Positions 35,363 to 43,290 of a DNA stretch of 64,000 nucleotides are shown here, in pieces. This DNA comes from Mariniflexile litorale (GTDB taxonomy: Bacteria; Bacteroidota; Bacteroidia; Flavobacteriales; Flavobacteriaceae), in NCBI RefSeq assembly GCF_031128465.2, contig NZ_CP155618.1:1-64000 (forward strand), in the 5' to 3' direction. Under the pieces are notes generated by a model that was given only the letters and a program-made list of their open reading frames with translations, was not told the origin of the DNA and ran no database searches. The first letter of the stretch is position 1, and the number at the start of each line of letters is the position of its first letter. The position numbers were made by a program, and so were the translations under genes.

Positions 35363-35944
35363 ATGAATTCAAAAGTAGATGCCTTTTTAGATAAAGCCAA
35401 GAAATGGCAAACAGAAATGAAACTGTTGAGGGAAATTGTTCTGGATTGTAATTTAACCGAAAATTATAAATGGATGCATCCTTGTTATACTTATCAAGGA
35501 AAGAACGTTGTGTTGATTCATGGGTTTAAAGAGTATTGCGCACTCCTATTTCATAAAGGCGTTTTATTACAAGACACTAACGGTCTTTTAATTCAACAAA
35601 CAAAAAACGTACAAGCAGCTCGTCAAATTCGATTTACTAATTTACAACAAATCATAGCTTTAGAATCAACCATTAAAACTTATATTTTTGAAGCTATTGA
35701 AATAGAAAAATCGGGTATGGAAGTTCCTTTCAAAAAAACCAAAGAATTTAATATGCCTGAAGAATTTCAAACCGTACTAGAGAACAATTCTGAAGTAAAA
35801 AAAGCCTTTGAAGCTTTAACCTCTGGGAGACAAAGAGGGTATTTACTCTACTTCTCACAAGCGAAGCAATCTAAAACCCGAATTTCTAGAATTGAAAAAT
35901 GCATTCCACAAATTATTGAATGTAAAGGACTAAACGATAAATAA
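35363..35944 (+). CDS. YdeI/OmdA-family protein
   Basis: The 193-residue protein has an N-terminal DUF1801-type half (WMHPCYTYQGKNVVLIHGFKEYCALLF) and a C-terminal OmdA half (FEALTSGRQRGYLLYFSQAKQSKTRISRIEKC), the YdeI/OmpD-associated arrangement. YdeI was linked to antimicrobial-peptide resistance in Enterobacteria; whether this applies here is unknown. It lies between DoxX and SRPBCC genes with 6-11 base spacers. Confidence 0.87.
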   Translation: MNSKVDAFLDKAKKWQTEMKLLREIVLDCNLTENYKWMHPCYTYQGKNVVLIHGFKEYCALLFHKGVLLQDTNGLLIQQTKNVQAARQIRFTNLQQIIALESTIKTYIFEAIEIEKSGMEVPFKKTKEFNMPEEFQTVLENNSEVKKAFEALTSGRQRGYLLYFSQAKQSKTRISRIEKCIPQIIECKGLNDK

Positions 35945-35955
35945 CAAATCAAATT

Positions 35956-36444
35956 ATGTCAAACAAAACTATAATATCTGCCGAGCCCAATAAACAAGAA
36001 CTTTTTATAATTAGAGAGTTTGATGCACCTCGAGAATTAGTCTACAAAGCGTTTACCGAACGTGAATTGATTACACAATGGTTGAGTCCCTGTACCTTAA
36101 AAATGTCAATTGATACATATGAAAATAAATCACACGGAGCATGGCGGTTTATCCATACTGATGAAGCTGGAAATGAATATGCCTTTAATGGTACCATTCA
36201 CGAAGTATGTCCACCCGAAAGAATCGTCCGAACGTTTGAGTTTGAAGGGTTGCCCATGAAAGGTGAAGTTTCTTTAGAGTTTGCCACTTTTGAAGCATTG
36301 CCAAATAACAGAAGTAAATTAACAGTTCAAGCTATTTATAAATCCGTAGCCAGTAGAGATGGCCATGTTAATTCAGGGATGGAACATGGTGTGGTCGATT
36401 CGCACCATGCATTAGATGAACTTTTAGCAACTTTAAAGAAATAG
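35956..36444 (+). CDS. SRPBCC (AHSA1-like) domain protein, tandem copy 3
   Basis: The 162-residue protein has EPNKQELFIIREFDAPRELV after a short lead, closest to copy 1 at 33972, then GNEYAFNGTIHEVCPPERIV and GHVNSGMEHGVVDSHHALDE. It is probably a ligand or partner-binding protein. It follows the YdeI gene by 11 bases and precedes the NTF2-like gene by 2. Confidence 0.85.
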   Translation: MSNKTIISAEPNKQELFIIREFDAPRELVYKAFTERELITQWLSPCTLKMSIDTYENKSHGAWRFIHTDEAGNEYAFNGTIHEVCPPERIVRTFEFEGLPMKGEVSLEFATFEALPNNRSKLTVQAIYKSVASRDGHVNSGMEHGVVDSHHALDELLATLKK

Positions 36445-36446
36445 GC

Positions 36447-36830
36447 ATGACTAAAATAAATATCCAAGCAGATTGCAACAATGCTCCCAAAAAAGAATTT
36501 TTAAAAGATTTTAATATTGCTTTTGCTTCAGCCGATACCGATTTTTTATTAAACCATGTAGATGAGAACATTCAATGGACTATTTACGGGGATAAAAAAA
36601 TTGAAGGAAAAAAACATTTTGAAAAAGCGATACTTGAAATGAAAAACTATGTGGCAGACGAAATGAATATATTTACCATTATCACCCATGGAGTAGAAGC
36701 TGCCGTAAATGGAAGCATGAAAATAAAAGATAGCATCTATAATTTTTGTGATATTTATCAGTTCAAAAGTCTGGGAGTAAAACCATTACAAAAATGTATT
36801 CTTATGTTATCAAAGAAAATTAGACCTTAA
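36447..36830 (+). CDS. NTF2/SnoaL-like protein with a frameshifted C-terminus
   Basis: The 127-residue frame has an NTF2/SnoaL-like fold to about residue 110 (KEFLKDFNIAFASADTDFLL ... NFCDIYQFKS). After about 36775 its tail is unlike the family. A -1 change of frame reads TITKMYSYVIKEN then stop at 36821-36823, the ending usual in SnoaL-like proteins. So a one-base loss (or a sequencing error) has probably replaced the last 15 residues. The rest of the protein is intact. Confidence 0.72.
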   Translation: MTKINIQADCNNAPKKEFLKDFNIAFASADTDFLLNHVDENIQWTIYGDKKIEGKKHFEKAILEMKNYVADEMNIFTIITHGVEAAVNGSMKIKDSIYNFCDIYQFKSLGVKPLQKCILMLSKKIRP

Positions 36831-36841
36831 AACAAAGAGAT

Positions 36842-37396
36842 ATGGCTACACTAAAAGCTTTTACGTTTATAACCTTAAATGGATTCTATAAAAATGCGGA
36901 CAACGACATCAGTTGGCACCAACACGGAAAAGAAGAAACTAAATACTCAGAAGAAAACTTAAAATCTGAAAACATTTTGCTTCTTGGAAGGCATACGTAT
37001 CAAATGATGGAAAGTTTTTGGACATCGCAAATGGCTTATGATAATTTTCCTGAGGTAGCAAAGGGCATGGACCATTCTAAAAAAATAGTTGTTTCAGCTT
37101 CATTAGAAAAAGTAAATTGGAATAACACATCAGTAATGAATGGAAATCTGATTGATGAGATAAAAGAATTGAAGAAAACATCAAAGCATAACATCACCAT
37201 TTTAGGAAGCGGTTCGCTTATAACCCAATTAACCAATGTGGGTTTGATAGACACCTACGAAATCATGCTAGATCCCATCGCTATAGGACAGGGCACGAGT
37301 ATTTTCAATGGTATTTTAGCCTCATTACACTTGAAATTAATAGCATGTAAAACACTAAAAAGTGGAACAGTATTACTTAACTATATTAAACTTTAA
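36842..37396 (+). CDS. Dihydrofolate-reductase-family protein (RibD C-terminal domain)
   Basis: The 184-residue protein has the fold of DHFR/RibD reductases: KAFTFITLNGFYKN, LLLGRHTYQMMESFW, and NITILGSGSLITQLTNVGLIDTYEIMLDP (the NADPH-binding glycine stretch). It is probably an NADPH-dependent reductase of unknown substrate, unlikely to be a true DHFR. It follows the NTF2 gene by 11 bases. Confidence 0.87.
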   Translation: MATLKAFTFITLNGFYKNADNDISWHQHGKEETKYSEENLKSENILLLGRHTYQMMESFWTSQMAYDNFPEVAKGMDHSKKIVVSASLEKVNWNNTSVMNGNLIDEIKELKKTSKHNITILGSGSLITQLTNVGLIDTYEIMLDPIAIGQGTSIFNGILASLHLKLIACKTLKSGTVLLNYIKL

Positions 37397-37408
37397 ATCT
37401 ATATTATA

Positions 37409-37891
37409 ATGAAAAACAATAATGTAATAGTAGAGCGTGTTTTCAATGCCCCTCTCCCACTCGTTTGGAAAGCCATAACCGAAAAAGAATTTATGAAGCA
37501 ATGGTACTTTGAGCTAAGTGCATTTAAACCGGAAATAGATTTTGAATTTCAATTCTACGGACAAGGATTAAAAGGAGAAACCTATCTTCATAAATGTAAA
37601 ATTCTAGAAATTGAGCCTCTAAAAAAATTAAAACATAGTTGGACTTATGAGGGCTTTGAAGGTTACTCAACAGTTACTTTTGAACTTTCTGAAGAAAGCA
37701 CCAATAAAACCAAAGTAAAATTAACACACGAAGGACTGGCAACTTTCCCTGTAAACAATCCCGATTTTGCAAAAGAGAATTTTGTTAATGGTTGGAATTA
37801 CATTATCAATACGGCATTGAAGGATTTTTTGGAATCAAATTATCACACTGAATTCCATGTCAAAAAAAAAAACAATTACACACACAAATAG
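37409..37891 (+). CDS. SRPBCC (AHSA1-like) domain protein
   Basis: The 160-residue protein begins VIVERVFNAPLPLVWKAIT and has FMKQWYFELSAFKPEIDFEF, LKHSWTYEGFEGYSTVTFEL and NGWNYIINTALKDFLE, typical of AHSA1 proteins. Its tail is Lys/His-rich (VKKKNNYTHK). It follows the RibD-like gene by 12 bases. A 222-base gap with no gene follows, before an AraC gene. Confidence 0.85.
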   Translation: MKNNNVIVERVFNAPLPLVWKAITEKEFMKQWYFELSAFKPEIDFEFQFYGQGLKGETYLHKCKILEIEPLKKLKHSWTYEGFEGYSTVTFELSEESTNKTKVKLTHEGLATFPVNNPDFAKENFVNGWNYIINTALKDFLESNYHTEFHVKKKNNYTHK

Positions 37892-38113
37892 TACTATTAA
37901 TCACGCAACCTAAATTAATTTTAAACATCTACTAATGATAGAATTGTAAAAAGCCCATGTGGATATAATTGAAAATTTGATGCAGGTAACACCTTTTGTG
38001 AAAATTTTACAAAAGGGATAAATAGATACTCAAAGCATAAAAATGGGAATATAAACTAAAAAACAAATCTTAAATGCGATAAATAATAAGTAAAAAAATA
38101 ACAAAGTATTCTA

Positions 38114-38923
38114 ATGAAATACCTTACCATACCACCTCCATCTTCTATATCAAAATATGTCCGCTTTTTTTGGGAACTCGAAGGAGATGCTTCAAAAAAG
38201 CATCCCTACATCCATCGCTCCATGGCAGATGGTTCGGCTGAATTGGTATTCCATTATAACGGTATTTTTGATGAGCTGCTTTCAGACAATAAAACCTTTA
38301 AATCATTCACATCTGGACTGGATGCACAATCCAATAAAGTTAAACGGTTTTCCATTAACCAAGACTTTGGAATATTTGGTGTGTATTTATTTCCCTATGC
38401 AATACCAAAACTATTTTCCATACCAGCATTGGAAGTTACCAACCAAATGCTCGATTTAAAAACATTACTGGGTAAAAATGAAAATGGTTTAGAAGAAAGA
38501 ATCATGTTGGCTAAAAACACCAGTGAACGTGTAGAAATACTGTCCATATTTTTAGAACAGCAACTTTTAAAATCACACACAGCGCCACCAGGAGTTTTTG
38601 AAACTATCAATTATATTATTCAAAGAAAAGGGACAACTAATATAGATATTTTGTCAGAACGCAATTTTTTATCCAGACGGCAATTTGAGCGTAACTTTAA
38701 ACGGTTTTCGGGTTTTAGTCCAAAAGTGTTTTCTCGTATTATGCGTTTTCAAAATGTACTTCAGGATTTAGGAAGTAAAAAAACATTGACTCAAATTGGA
38801 TTAGATGCGGGGTATGCAGATCAATCCCATTTTATTAGAGAATTCAAAACGTTTTCGGGCTACACACCCAAAGAGTACTTTTTAAACAAAGGAGAAGGAA
38901 CAGCATGGAGAGAAACTAAATAA
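38114..38923 (+). CDS. AraC-family regulator, DUF6597-type
   Basis: The 269-residue protein has an N-terminal DUF6597-like domain (TIPPPSSISKYVRFFWELEG ... MADGSAELVFHYNG) and a C-terminal AraC domain with LSRRQFERNFKRFSGFSPKV and LTQIGLDAGYADQSHFIREFKTFSGYTPKEY. It shares this plan with the 59402 protein. It stands upstream of a VOC gene, with its own promoter region in the gap 37892-38113. Confidence 0.92.
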   Translation: MKYLTIPPPSSISKYVRFFWELEGDASKKHPYIHRSMADGSAELVFHYNGIFDELLSDNKTFKSFTSGLDAQSNKVKRFSINQDFGIFGVYLFPYAIPKLFSIPALEVTNQMLDLKTLLGKNENGLEERIMLAKNTSERVEILSIFLEQQLLKSHTAPPGVFETINYIIQRKGTTNIDILSERNFLSRRQFERNFKRFSGFSPKVFSRIMRFQNVLQDLGSKKTLTQIGLDAGYADQSHFIREFKTFSGYTPKEYFLNKGEGTAWRETK

Positions 38924-38997
38924 TGTCGCAACCATACAATTTTAATAACAACCTGCTTAATAATATTGTATTGGTAGAACTTTAAAAATATAAACAC

Positions 38998-39375
38998 ATG
39001 AAATTACCTAACGAACACCAAGCAGTAATGCCATATCTCATGCTAAATAAGGCTAATGAATTTTATGCATTTACAAGAACAGTATTTAATGCTGAAGAAA
39101 CTTTAAGGAAACTACGTGATGACGAGAAAACAATCATGCATTCCGAAATTCAAATAAACGGTAATACTATTATGTATTGTGATGCGACCGATGAATGGAA
39201 ACCACAAACCGCCAACCTATTTATTTACGTAGAAGATGCCGATATAACTTTTAAAAAAGCACAGGATGCGGGTGCTGAAATTGTAATGCCATTAAATAAT
39301 CAAGATTATGGAAGAACCTGTGGGGTTAAAGACCCTTTTGGAAATACATGGTGGATAACAGCAACAAATGAATAA
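38998..39375 (+). CDS. VOC-family protein (PhnB-like)
   Basis: The 125-residue protein has the VOC fold: QAVMPYLMLNKANEFYAFTR, EIQINGNTIMYCDATDEW, VEDADITFKKAQDAGAEIVMP and GVKDPFGNTWWITATNE are signature segments. It probably binds a small ligand or metal. It follows the AraC gene by 74 bases and precedes the small MIEV-type gene by 24. Confidence 0.86.
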   Translation: MKLPNEHQAVMPYLMLNKANEFYAFTRTVFNAEETLRKLRDDEKTIMHSEIQINGNTIMYCDATDEWKPQTANLFIYVEDADITFKKAQDAGAEIVMPLNNQDYGRTCGVKDPFGNTWWITATNE

Positions 39376-39399
39376 ATCTCTTAATTACCTAATTCTAAA

Positions 39400-39639
39400 A
39401 TGATAGAAGTATTTAAAACCAATATCACCAAGCAAAAGCAAGCAAAACAAGTCATTGGAAAGCTAAAAAAAGCTTTTCCAGATTATAAAATCAATTTCGA
39501 CCCTGAAGATTGTGATAATATCGTTCGGGTGGAAAACCCTAAAGGCGCAATCGATAATAATCTTGTTATTGAATTGGTTAGTGCTGTTGGTTTTTATATG
39601 GAACCTTTACTAGATGAACTTTCTGTAGTTGATAAATAA
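39400..39639 (+). CDS. Small alpha/beta protein, second paralogue
   Basis: The 79-residue protein starts MIEVFKTNITKQKQAKQVIG, then NFDPEDCDNIVRVEN and LVIELVSAVGFYMEPLLDEL. It is clearly related to the proteins at 23006 and 42839; the conserved FDxEDCDNIxRVE segment with one Cys is shared with 42839. The fold looks like a ferredoxin or HMA domain without CxxC. The function is unknown. Confidence 0.6.
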   Translation: MIEVFKTNITKQKQAKQVIGKLKKAFPDYKINFDPEDCDNIVRVENPKGAIDNNLVIELVSAVGFYMEPLLDELSVVDK

Positions 39640-39794
39640 GTATTATCCTAAAAAATGAGTGAATTTATTTTACTTTAAAAAACTACAAAGTTTTACTGAT
39701 TATTGATTTATTACCATTAATCAAATCCCTGCGAAAATGCATATTTATAAGTAAAGGATGTGTTGAGCAATAGAGACAATCTCATTTACAAAAC

Positions 39795-40781
39795 TTAAGC
39801 TTCTGCATTATATTTTGCCTTATAAGCAATTGGTGTAGTACCAGTGATGCGTACAAAAACCTCCCTGAATGCTTTAGTGTCATTATAACCAACATCATAC
39901 ATCACCTCACTAACAGATTTTCGGGAATTTTCAAATGCTTTTTTAGCTGCTTCTACTTTTAGCCTTTGCAAATAATCAAAAGGTCGTAAATCTGTTGCCT
40001 TAATAAATCTGCGGTCAAAATTTCTTCTGCTCAACCCGAATTTTTCAGACAAATTTTCAATGGAAATTTTATCCTGATAATTATTTTCCATATAAAGTTG
40101 CGCTTCAAGAATAATCTCATCATTATGATTTTTATGTCCACTAAAAATCAAAAATTCAGATTGTTGACTTCGGTTTATATCTACCTGAAAGTATTTAGCA
40201 CAGTGGATGGCCGTTTCTCTATCATAAAATTTTTGTACCAAATACATTAATAAATGTAAAAATGAGTAAGCCCCACCATTGGTATAAATTCCGTTTTCAT
40301 CTGTAATCAATTTATCCGTTTGGATGTCAACGTCCGGAAACAAGTTTTTAAATTCTTCTTCCTTGGCCCAATGGGTTGAGCATATTTTACCTGATAGCAA
40401 ACCAGTAGACGCCAACATAAAACTACCTATACACATACTAGCTATTTCAGCACCTTCTTTATACTGCTTTTTTATCCAATCAATTAATATTTGGTTATTG
40501 GGTGTAGCCATTTTATAACTACGAATCAATGTTGCAGGAACTATAATGAGGTCATTTTCTGTACATTCCGTAATAGCTGTATTAGATTTTATGGTCAAAA
40601 ATCCATCATCCAAAAATTTTTCTTTGCTTACACTTACCAAATTAATTTTAAACATAGGGTTTTTGCCCATTTTTTCAAAATAAGCATTAGCTGCCGCAAA
40701 TACCTGTAAACTGCCAACTATACAAGCAACGGTGCTCATATTGGTTTGGTCGTCTGGTATAAGAATACTTAAATGTTTCAT
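39795..40781 (-). CDS. GlxA-family regulator (DJ-1/PfpI plus AraC HTH)
   Basis: The 328-residue protein has an N-terminal DJ-1/PfpI domain (about 1-190; ASMCIGSFMLASTGLLSGKIC holds the Cys elbow) and a C-terminal AraC domain with SRRNFDRRFIKATDLRPFDY and SEVMYDVGYNDTKAFREVFVR. A TATCTTTG -7 box at 40800-40807 with TTG at 40828-40830 (20 bases away) marks its promoter. It is divergent from the SRPBCC operon at 40914 and is a paralogue of the 28510 protein. Confidence 0.92.
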   Translation of the reverse strand: MKHLSILIPDDQTNMSTVACIVGSLQVFAAANAYFEKMGKNPMFKINLVSVSKEKFLDDGFLTIKSNTAITECTENDLIIVPATLIRSYKMATPNNQILIDWIKKQYKEGAEIASMCIGSFMLASTGLLSGKICSTHWAKEEEFKNLFPDVDIQTDKLITDENGIYTNGGAYSFLHLLMYLVQKFYDRETAIHCAKYFQVDINRSQQSEFLIFSGHKNHNDEIILEAQLYMENNYQDKISIENLSEKFGLSRRNFDRRFIKATDLRPFDYLQRLKVEAAKKAFENSRKSVSEVMYDVGYNDTKAFREVFVRITGTTPIAYKAKYNAEA

Positions 40782-40878
40782 GATAATTTAAACTTCAAAC
40801 AAAGATAATTATAAGGAATGTCTAAATCAACCCTTTACTATGTCTAAATACCACACTTTATAAGTGTGTATCAGTATT

Positions 40879-40886
40879 TACATTTG
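40879..40886 (+). promoter_or_regulatory. -7 box of the SRPBCC-SDR operon
   Basis: TACATTTG exactly matches TAnnTTTG and lies 27 bases before the ATG at 40914. An A/T-rich TTT element about 20 bases upstream could act as -33. It lies inside the longer frame starting 40866, which supports the downstream start. Confidence 0.6.
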
Positions 40887-40913
40887 TATCTAACTAAAAA
40901 ACAAATAGAAAAA

Positions 40914-41348
40914 ATGAAACATTATACTTATAGCTTCTCAACTCCTAAGTCCTCAAATGAAGTTTTTAATTTATTATTGGATGTTACTAAATGGTGGATT
41001 GGATTTTATGAAGAAACCATAACTGGAACTAGTCAAAAAATTGGAGATGAGTTTTCTTTCCACGCAGGTGGAGGCATGCACATTACCAAGCAAAAATTAG
41101 TTGAATTAATACCCGATAAAAAAATTGTTTGGTTGGTAACAGAAAGTAATCTTTCATTTTTAAATGAAACTGATGAATGGAATAATACTAAACTAATTTT
41201 TGATATTCAGCAGAATTCTGATGCTGAGACAAAGGTTCAATTTACACATGAAGGTTTAGCACCGCAGATTGAATGTTATGATCAATGTTCAAGCGCGTGG
41301 AATCAATACCTAGAAAAGTTGGAGGGAACACTAAAAAAAATTAGTTAA
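40914..41348 (+). CDS. SRPBCC (AHSA1-like) domain protein
   Basis: The 144-residue protein is read from ATG at 40914 (MKHYTYSFSTPKSSNEVF), supported by the promoter position. It has TKWWIGFYEETITGTSQKIG, FTHEGLAPQIECYDQCSSAW and YLEKLEGTLKKIS. It is a near match of the 42230 protein in motif order (both have EGLxPxxECYxxCxxAWxxY), so they are paralogues. It starts an operon with an SDR gene 1 base after its stop. Confidence 0.85.
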   Translation: MKHYTYSFSTPKSSNEVFNLLLDVTKWWIGFYEETITGTSQKIGDEFSFHAGGGMHITKQKLVELIPDKKIVWLVTESNLSFLNETDEWNNTKLIFDIQQNSDAETKVQFTHEGLAPQIECYDQCSSAWNQYLEKLEGTLKKIS

Positions 41349-41349
41349 T

Positions 41350-42147
41350 ATGGATAAATCAAATAGATTGAGAGACAAAGTCGCAGTTATTTATGGTAAT
41401 GGGGCAATAGGAAGTGAAATTGCCCTGACATTTGCATTACATGGGGCTGCTGTGTATCTAGCAGGTCGAACAGAAGCAAAACTACAGCAAATTCATGAAA
41501 AGGCTACTTCAAAAGGCGTGCACATTAATACAAAGCTAGTAGATGCACTTGATGAAAAGTCTGTTGAAACACATTTAAATGAAATAATCAAGGAAAAGGG
41601 AAAAATTGATATTTCGTTCAACACAATAGGAATATCCCAAATTGGAATACAGGGGAAGCCATTAACCGATATTTCACCAGATAACTTTTTGAAACCAGTC
41701 TCTGTTTATTTACGATCGCACTTTATTACAACCAAGGCTGCTTTGATACATATGATTAAGAACAACAACGGGGTTATTCTTATGCACGTACCAAATGCGA
41801 GTCGAATAAGCCCGCCATTTGTTGGAGGAATGGTACCTGCTTGGTCAGCACTAGAAGGATTGTGTAAATCAATTTCTACTGAAAACGGACAACACAATGT
41901 GAGATCAGTATGCTTGTTAACAACTGGTATTCCAGAGACCCCATTAATTGATGAAGTCTGGGAAATTCATGGAAAAGCACACGGAATGGCATTTGAAGAG
42001 TTTCATGCTTCAATGGAGTCGGGAACACATAGAAATCAATTAACTACCTTAAAAGAACTGTCATACGGTGCCGTATTTGCCGCATCTGATGAAAGTACTT
42101 CGATATCTGGAACAACTTTGAATTTAACAGCTGGAATGATAATCTAA
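41350..42147 (+). CDS. SDR-family protein lacking the usual Tyr and Lys
   Basis: The 265-residue protein has the SDR Rossmann start KVAVIYGNGAIGSEIALTFA (11-30) and the FNTIGIS segment in place of NNAG. Where SDRs have Tyr-xxx-Lys, this protein reads PAWSALEGLCKS, that is, Trp and Glu. The reductase chemistry is therefore doubtful; it may be a binding protein or use another residue. It follows the SRPBCC gene by one base and precedes another by 82. Confidence 0.82.
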   Translation: MDKSNRLRDKVAVIYGNGAIGSEIALTFALHGAAVYLAGRTEAKLQQIHEKATSKGVHINTKLVDALDEKSVETHLNEIIKEKGKIDISFNTIGISQIGIQGKPLTDISPDNFLKPVSVYLRSHFITTKAALIHMIKNNNGVILMHVPNASRISPPFVGGMVPAWSALEGLCKSISTENGQHNVRSVCLLTTGIPETPLIDEVWEIHGKAHGMAFEEFHASMESGTHRNQLTTLKELSYGAVFAASDESTSISGTTLNLTAGMII

Positions 42148-42229
42148 AATCAAAATGAATACTCTTATAAACTTTAACATGCTATTTATAGCAATAATAA
42201 TTAATTCTATAACTAAAAACCCCTATAAT

Positions 42230-42724
42230 ATGGAAAATCAGGACTACACTTCAACTATTGTTGTAAAAAAAGATGCGCAAACTGCGTTTAACGCGATTAA
42301 AAACTTTAGAGCTTGGTGGTCGGAAGAAATTCAAGGAGAAACCGGAATGCTCGGCGAAACCTTTTTCTACCATTATAAAGATGCACACCTATGTAAGATT
42401 AAACTTATCGAAGAAGTAAACAATAAAAAACTAGTGTATTTAGTAACTGAAAATGAATTCAACTTTGTGAAAGACAAAACGGAATGGGTTAATACTAAAC
42501 TAATATTCGAAATAGTTGAAGAGAATAATCAAACAAAAGTGGTTTTTACCCACGAAGGGCTCATCCCTGAATATGAATGTTATGGAGTGTGTAATGATGC
42601 ATGGACTAGTTATATCCAAGGAAGTTTAAAAGATTTAATAGAAACAGGTGTTGGTAAACCCAATGCCAAAGAAGGTGGTTTAAATGCCGAATTAGTTAAA
42701 AAATGGGGATTACCAGATAAATAA
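42230..42724 (+). CDS. SRPBCC (AHSA1-like) domain protein
   Basis: The 164-residue protein is read from ATG at 42230 (MENQDYTSTIVVKKDAQTAF); the frame reaches back to 42155 with a hydrophobic leader-like stretch (MLFIAIIINSI), so an exported form is possible. It has AFNAIKNFRAWWSEEIQGET, EGLIPEYECYGVCNDAWTSY and a C-terminal extension GGLNAELVKKWGLPDK. It is paralogous to the 40914 protein and the last gene of that operon, before a hairpin at 42758-42791. Confidence 0.83.
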   Translation: MENQDYTSTIVVKKDAQTAFNAIKNFRAWWSEEIQGETGMLGETFFYHYKDAHLCKIKLIEEVNNKKLVYLVTENEFNFVKDKTEWVNTKLIFEIVEENNQTKVVFTHEGLIPEYECYGVCNDAWTSYIQGSLKDLIETGVGKPNAKEGGLNAELVKKWGLPDK

Positions 42725-42757
42725 ATTTTATACTTAATCAAGTTTAAGAAATATTAT

Positions 42758-42791
42758 AAAAAAGAGGTTGTTAAAAGACGATCTCTTTTTT
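42758..42791 (+). terminator. Hairpin after the SRPBCC operon
   Basis: AAAAAAGAG (42758-42766) and CTCTTTTTT (42783-42791) form a stem with a 16-base loop and T-run. The loop's GGTTGTT could also pair with AACAACC at about 42794-42800, giving an alternative fold that would disrupt the terminator. Confidence 0.6.
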
Positions 42792-42838
42792 ATAACAACC
42801 GGTTTTTAATTGTACCAACCTTTATTGCTATTTACAAA

Positions 42839-43078
42839 ATGGTCGAAGTTTTTAAAACCAATATCACTACACAGAAGCAAGCAAAAAATGTCCTCAACAA
42901 GCTTCAACAAAACCTACCAAATTATAAAATTAATTTCGACCTTGAGGATTGTGATAACATACTAAGAGTAGAGTCCTCTAATAGTAAAATTGATAATATC
43001 TTAATTATTAAACTAACTGGTGAAATGGGTTTTTATATAGAACCTCTTTTAGACGAACCTTCAAAAAAAAAAAACTAA
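42839..43078 (+). CDS. Small alpha/beta protein, third paralogue
   Basis: The 79-residue protein starts MVEVFKTNITTQKQAKNVLN, then NFDLEDCDNILRVES and LIIKLTGEMGFYIEPLLDEP, with a Lys-rich tail. It is closely related to the 39400 protein and more distantly to 23006. A single Cys lies in the shared DCDN. It has its own short upstream region after the hairpin. The function is unknown. Confidence 0.6.
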   Translation: MVEVFKTNITTQKQAKNVLNKLQQNLPNYKINFDLEDCDNILRVESSNSKIDNILIIKLTGEMGFYIEPLLDEPSKKKN

Positions 43079-43181
43079 CAACAGCCTAAAGACAAAGACT
43101 AAGATTTAATACTCCTCTAGTCCTTTGTGACACCAATACTTCAAATAACAAATCAAACTATTTTTTTACTAAATCCCATAT

Positions 43182-43206
43182 ACCTTTTCTTCATTTTGGC
43201 ATCTAT
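43182..43206 (+). promoter_or_regulatory. ACC-N15-CATCTAT element before the sigma gene
   Basis: ACC (43182-43184), 15 bases (TTTTCTTCATTTTGG), then CATCTAT (43200-43206). The same ACC-TTTTCTT-N-CATCTAT layout is found before the glycosyltransferase gene at 48436-48460, and a 13-base-spacer version at 47111-47133. It may be a promoter of a second alternative sigma factor; this is inference from repetition. Confidence 0.45.
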
Positions 43207-43215
43207 ATAAATAAG

Positions 43216-43247
43216 TGTAGCGTTTTTAATTTTCATTACGTATAGAT
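43216..43247 (+). promoter_or_regulatory. Candidate ECF sigma promoter upstream of the sigma gene
   Basis: TGTAGCGTT (43216-43224), a 13-base spacer, and ACGTATAGAT (43238-43247). Both halves recur with identical spacing before the lipoprotein gene at 45240-45271. The GTAGCG/CGTATAG layout fits an ECF-type -35/-10 pair and suggests autoregulation by the adjacent sigma factor. The gap to the start codon (43291) is 43 bases. Confidence 0.65.
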
Positions 43248-43290
43248 TAAAAAGATTGTTTTTTAACCAAACCATAAACATTAAACAAGT

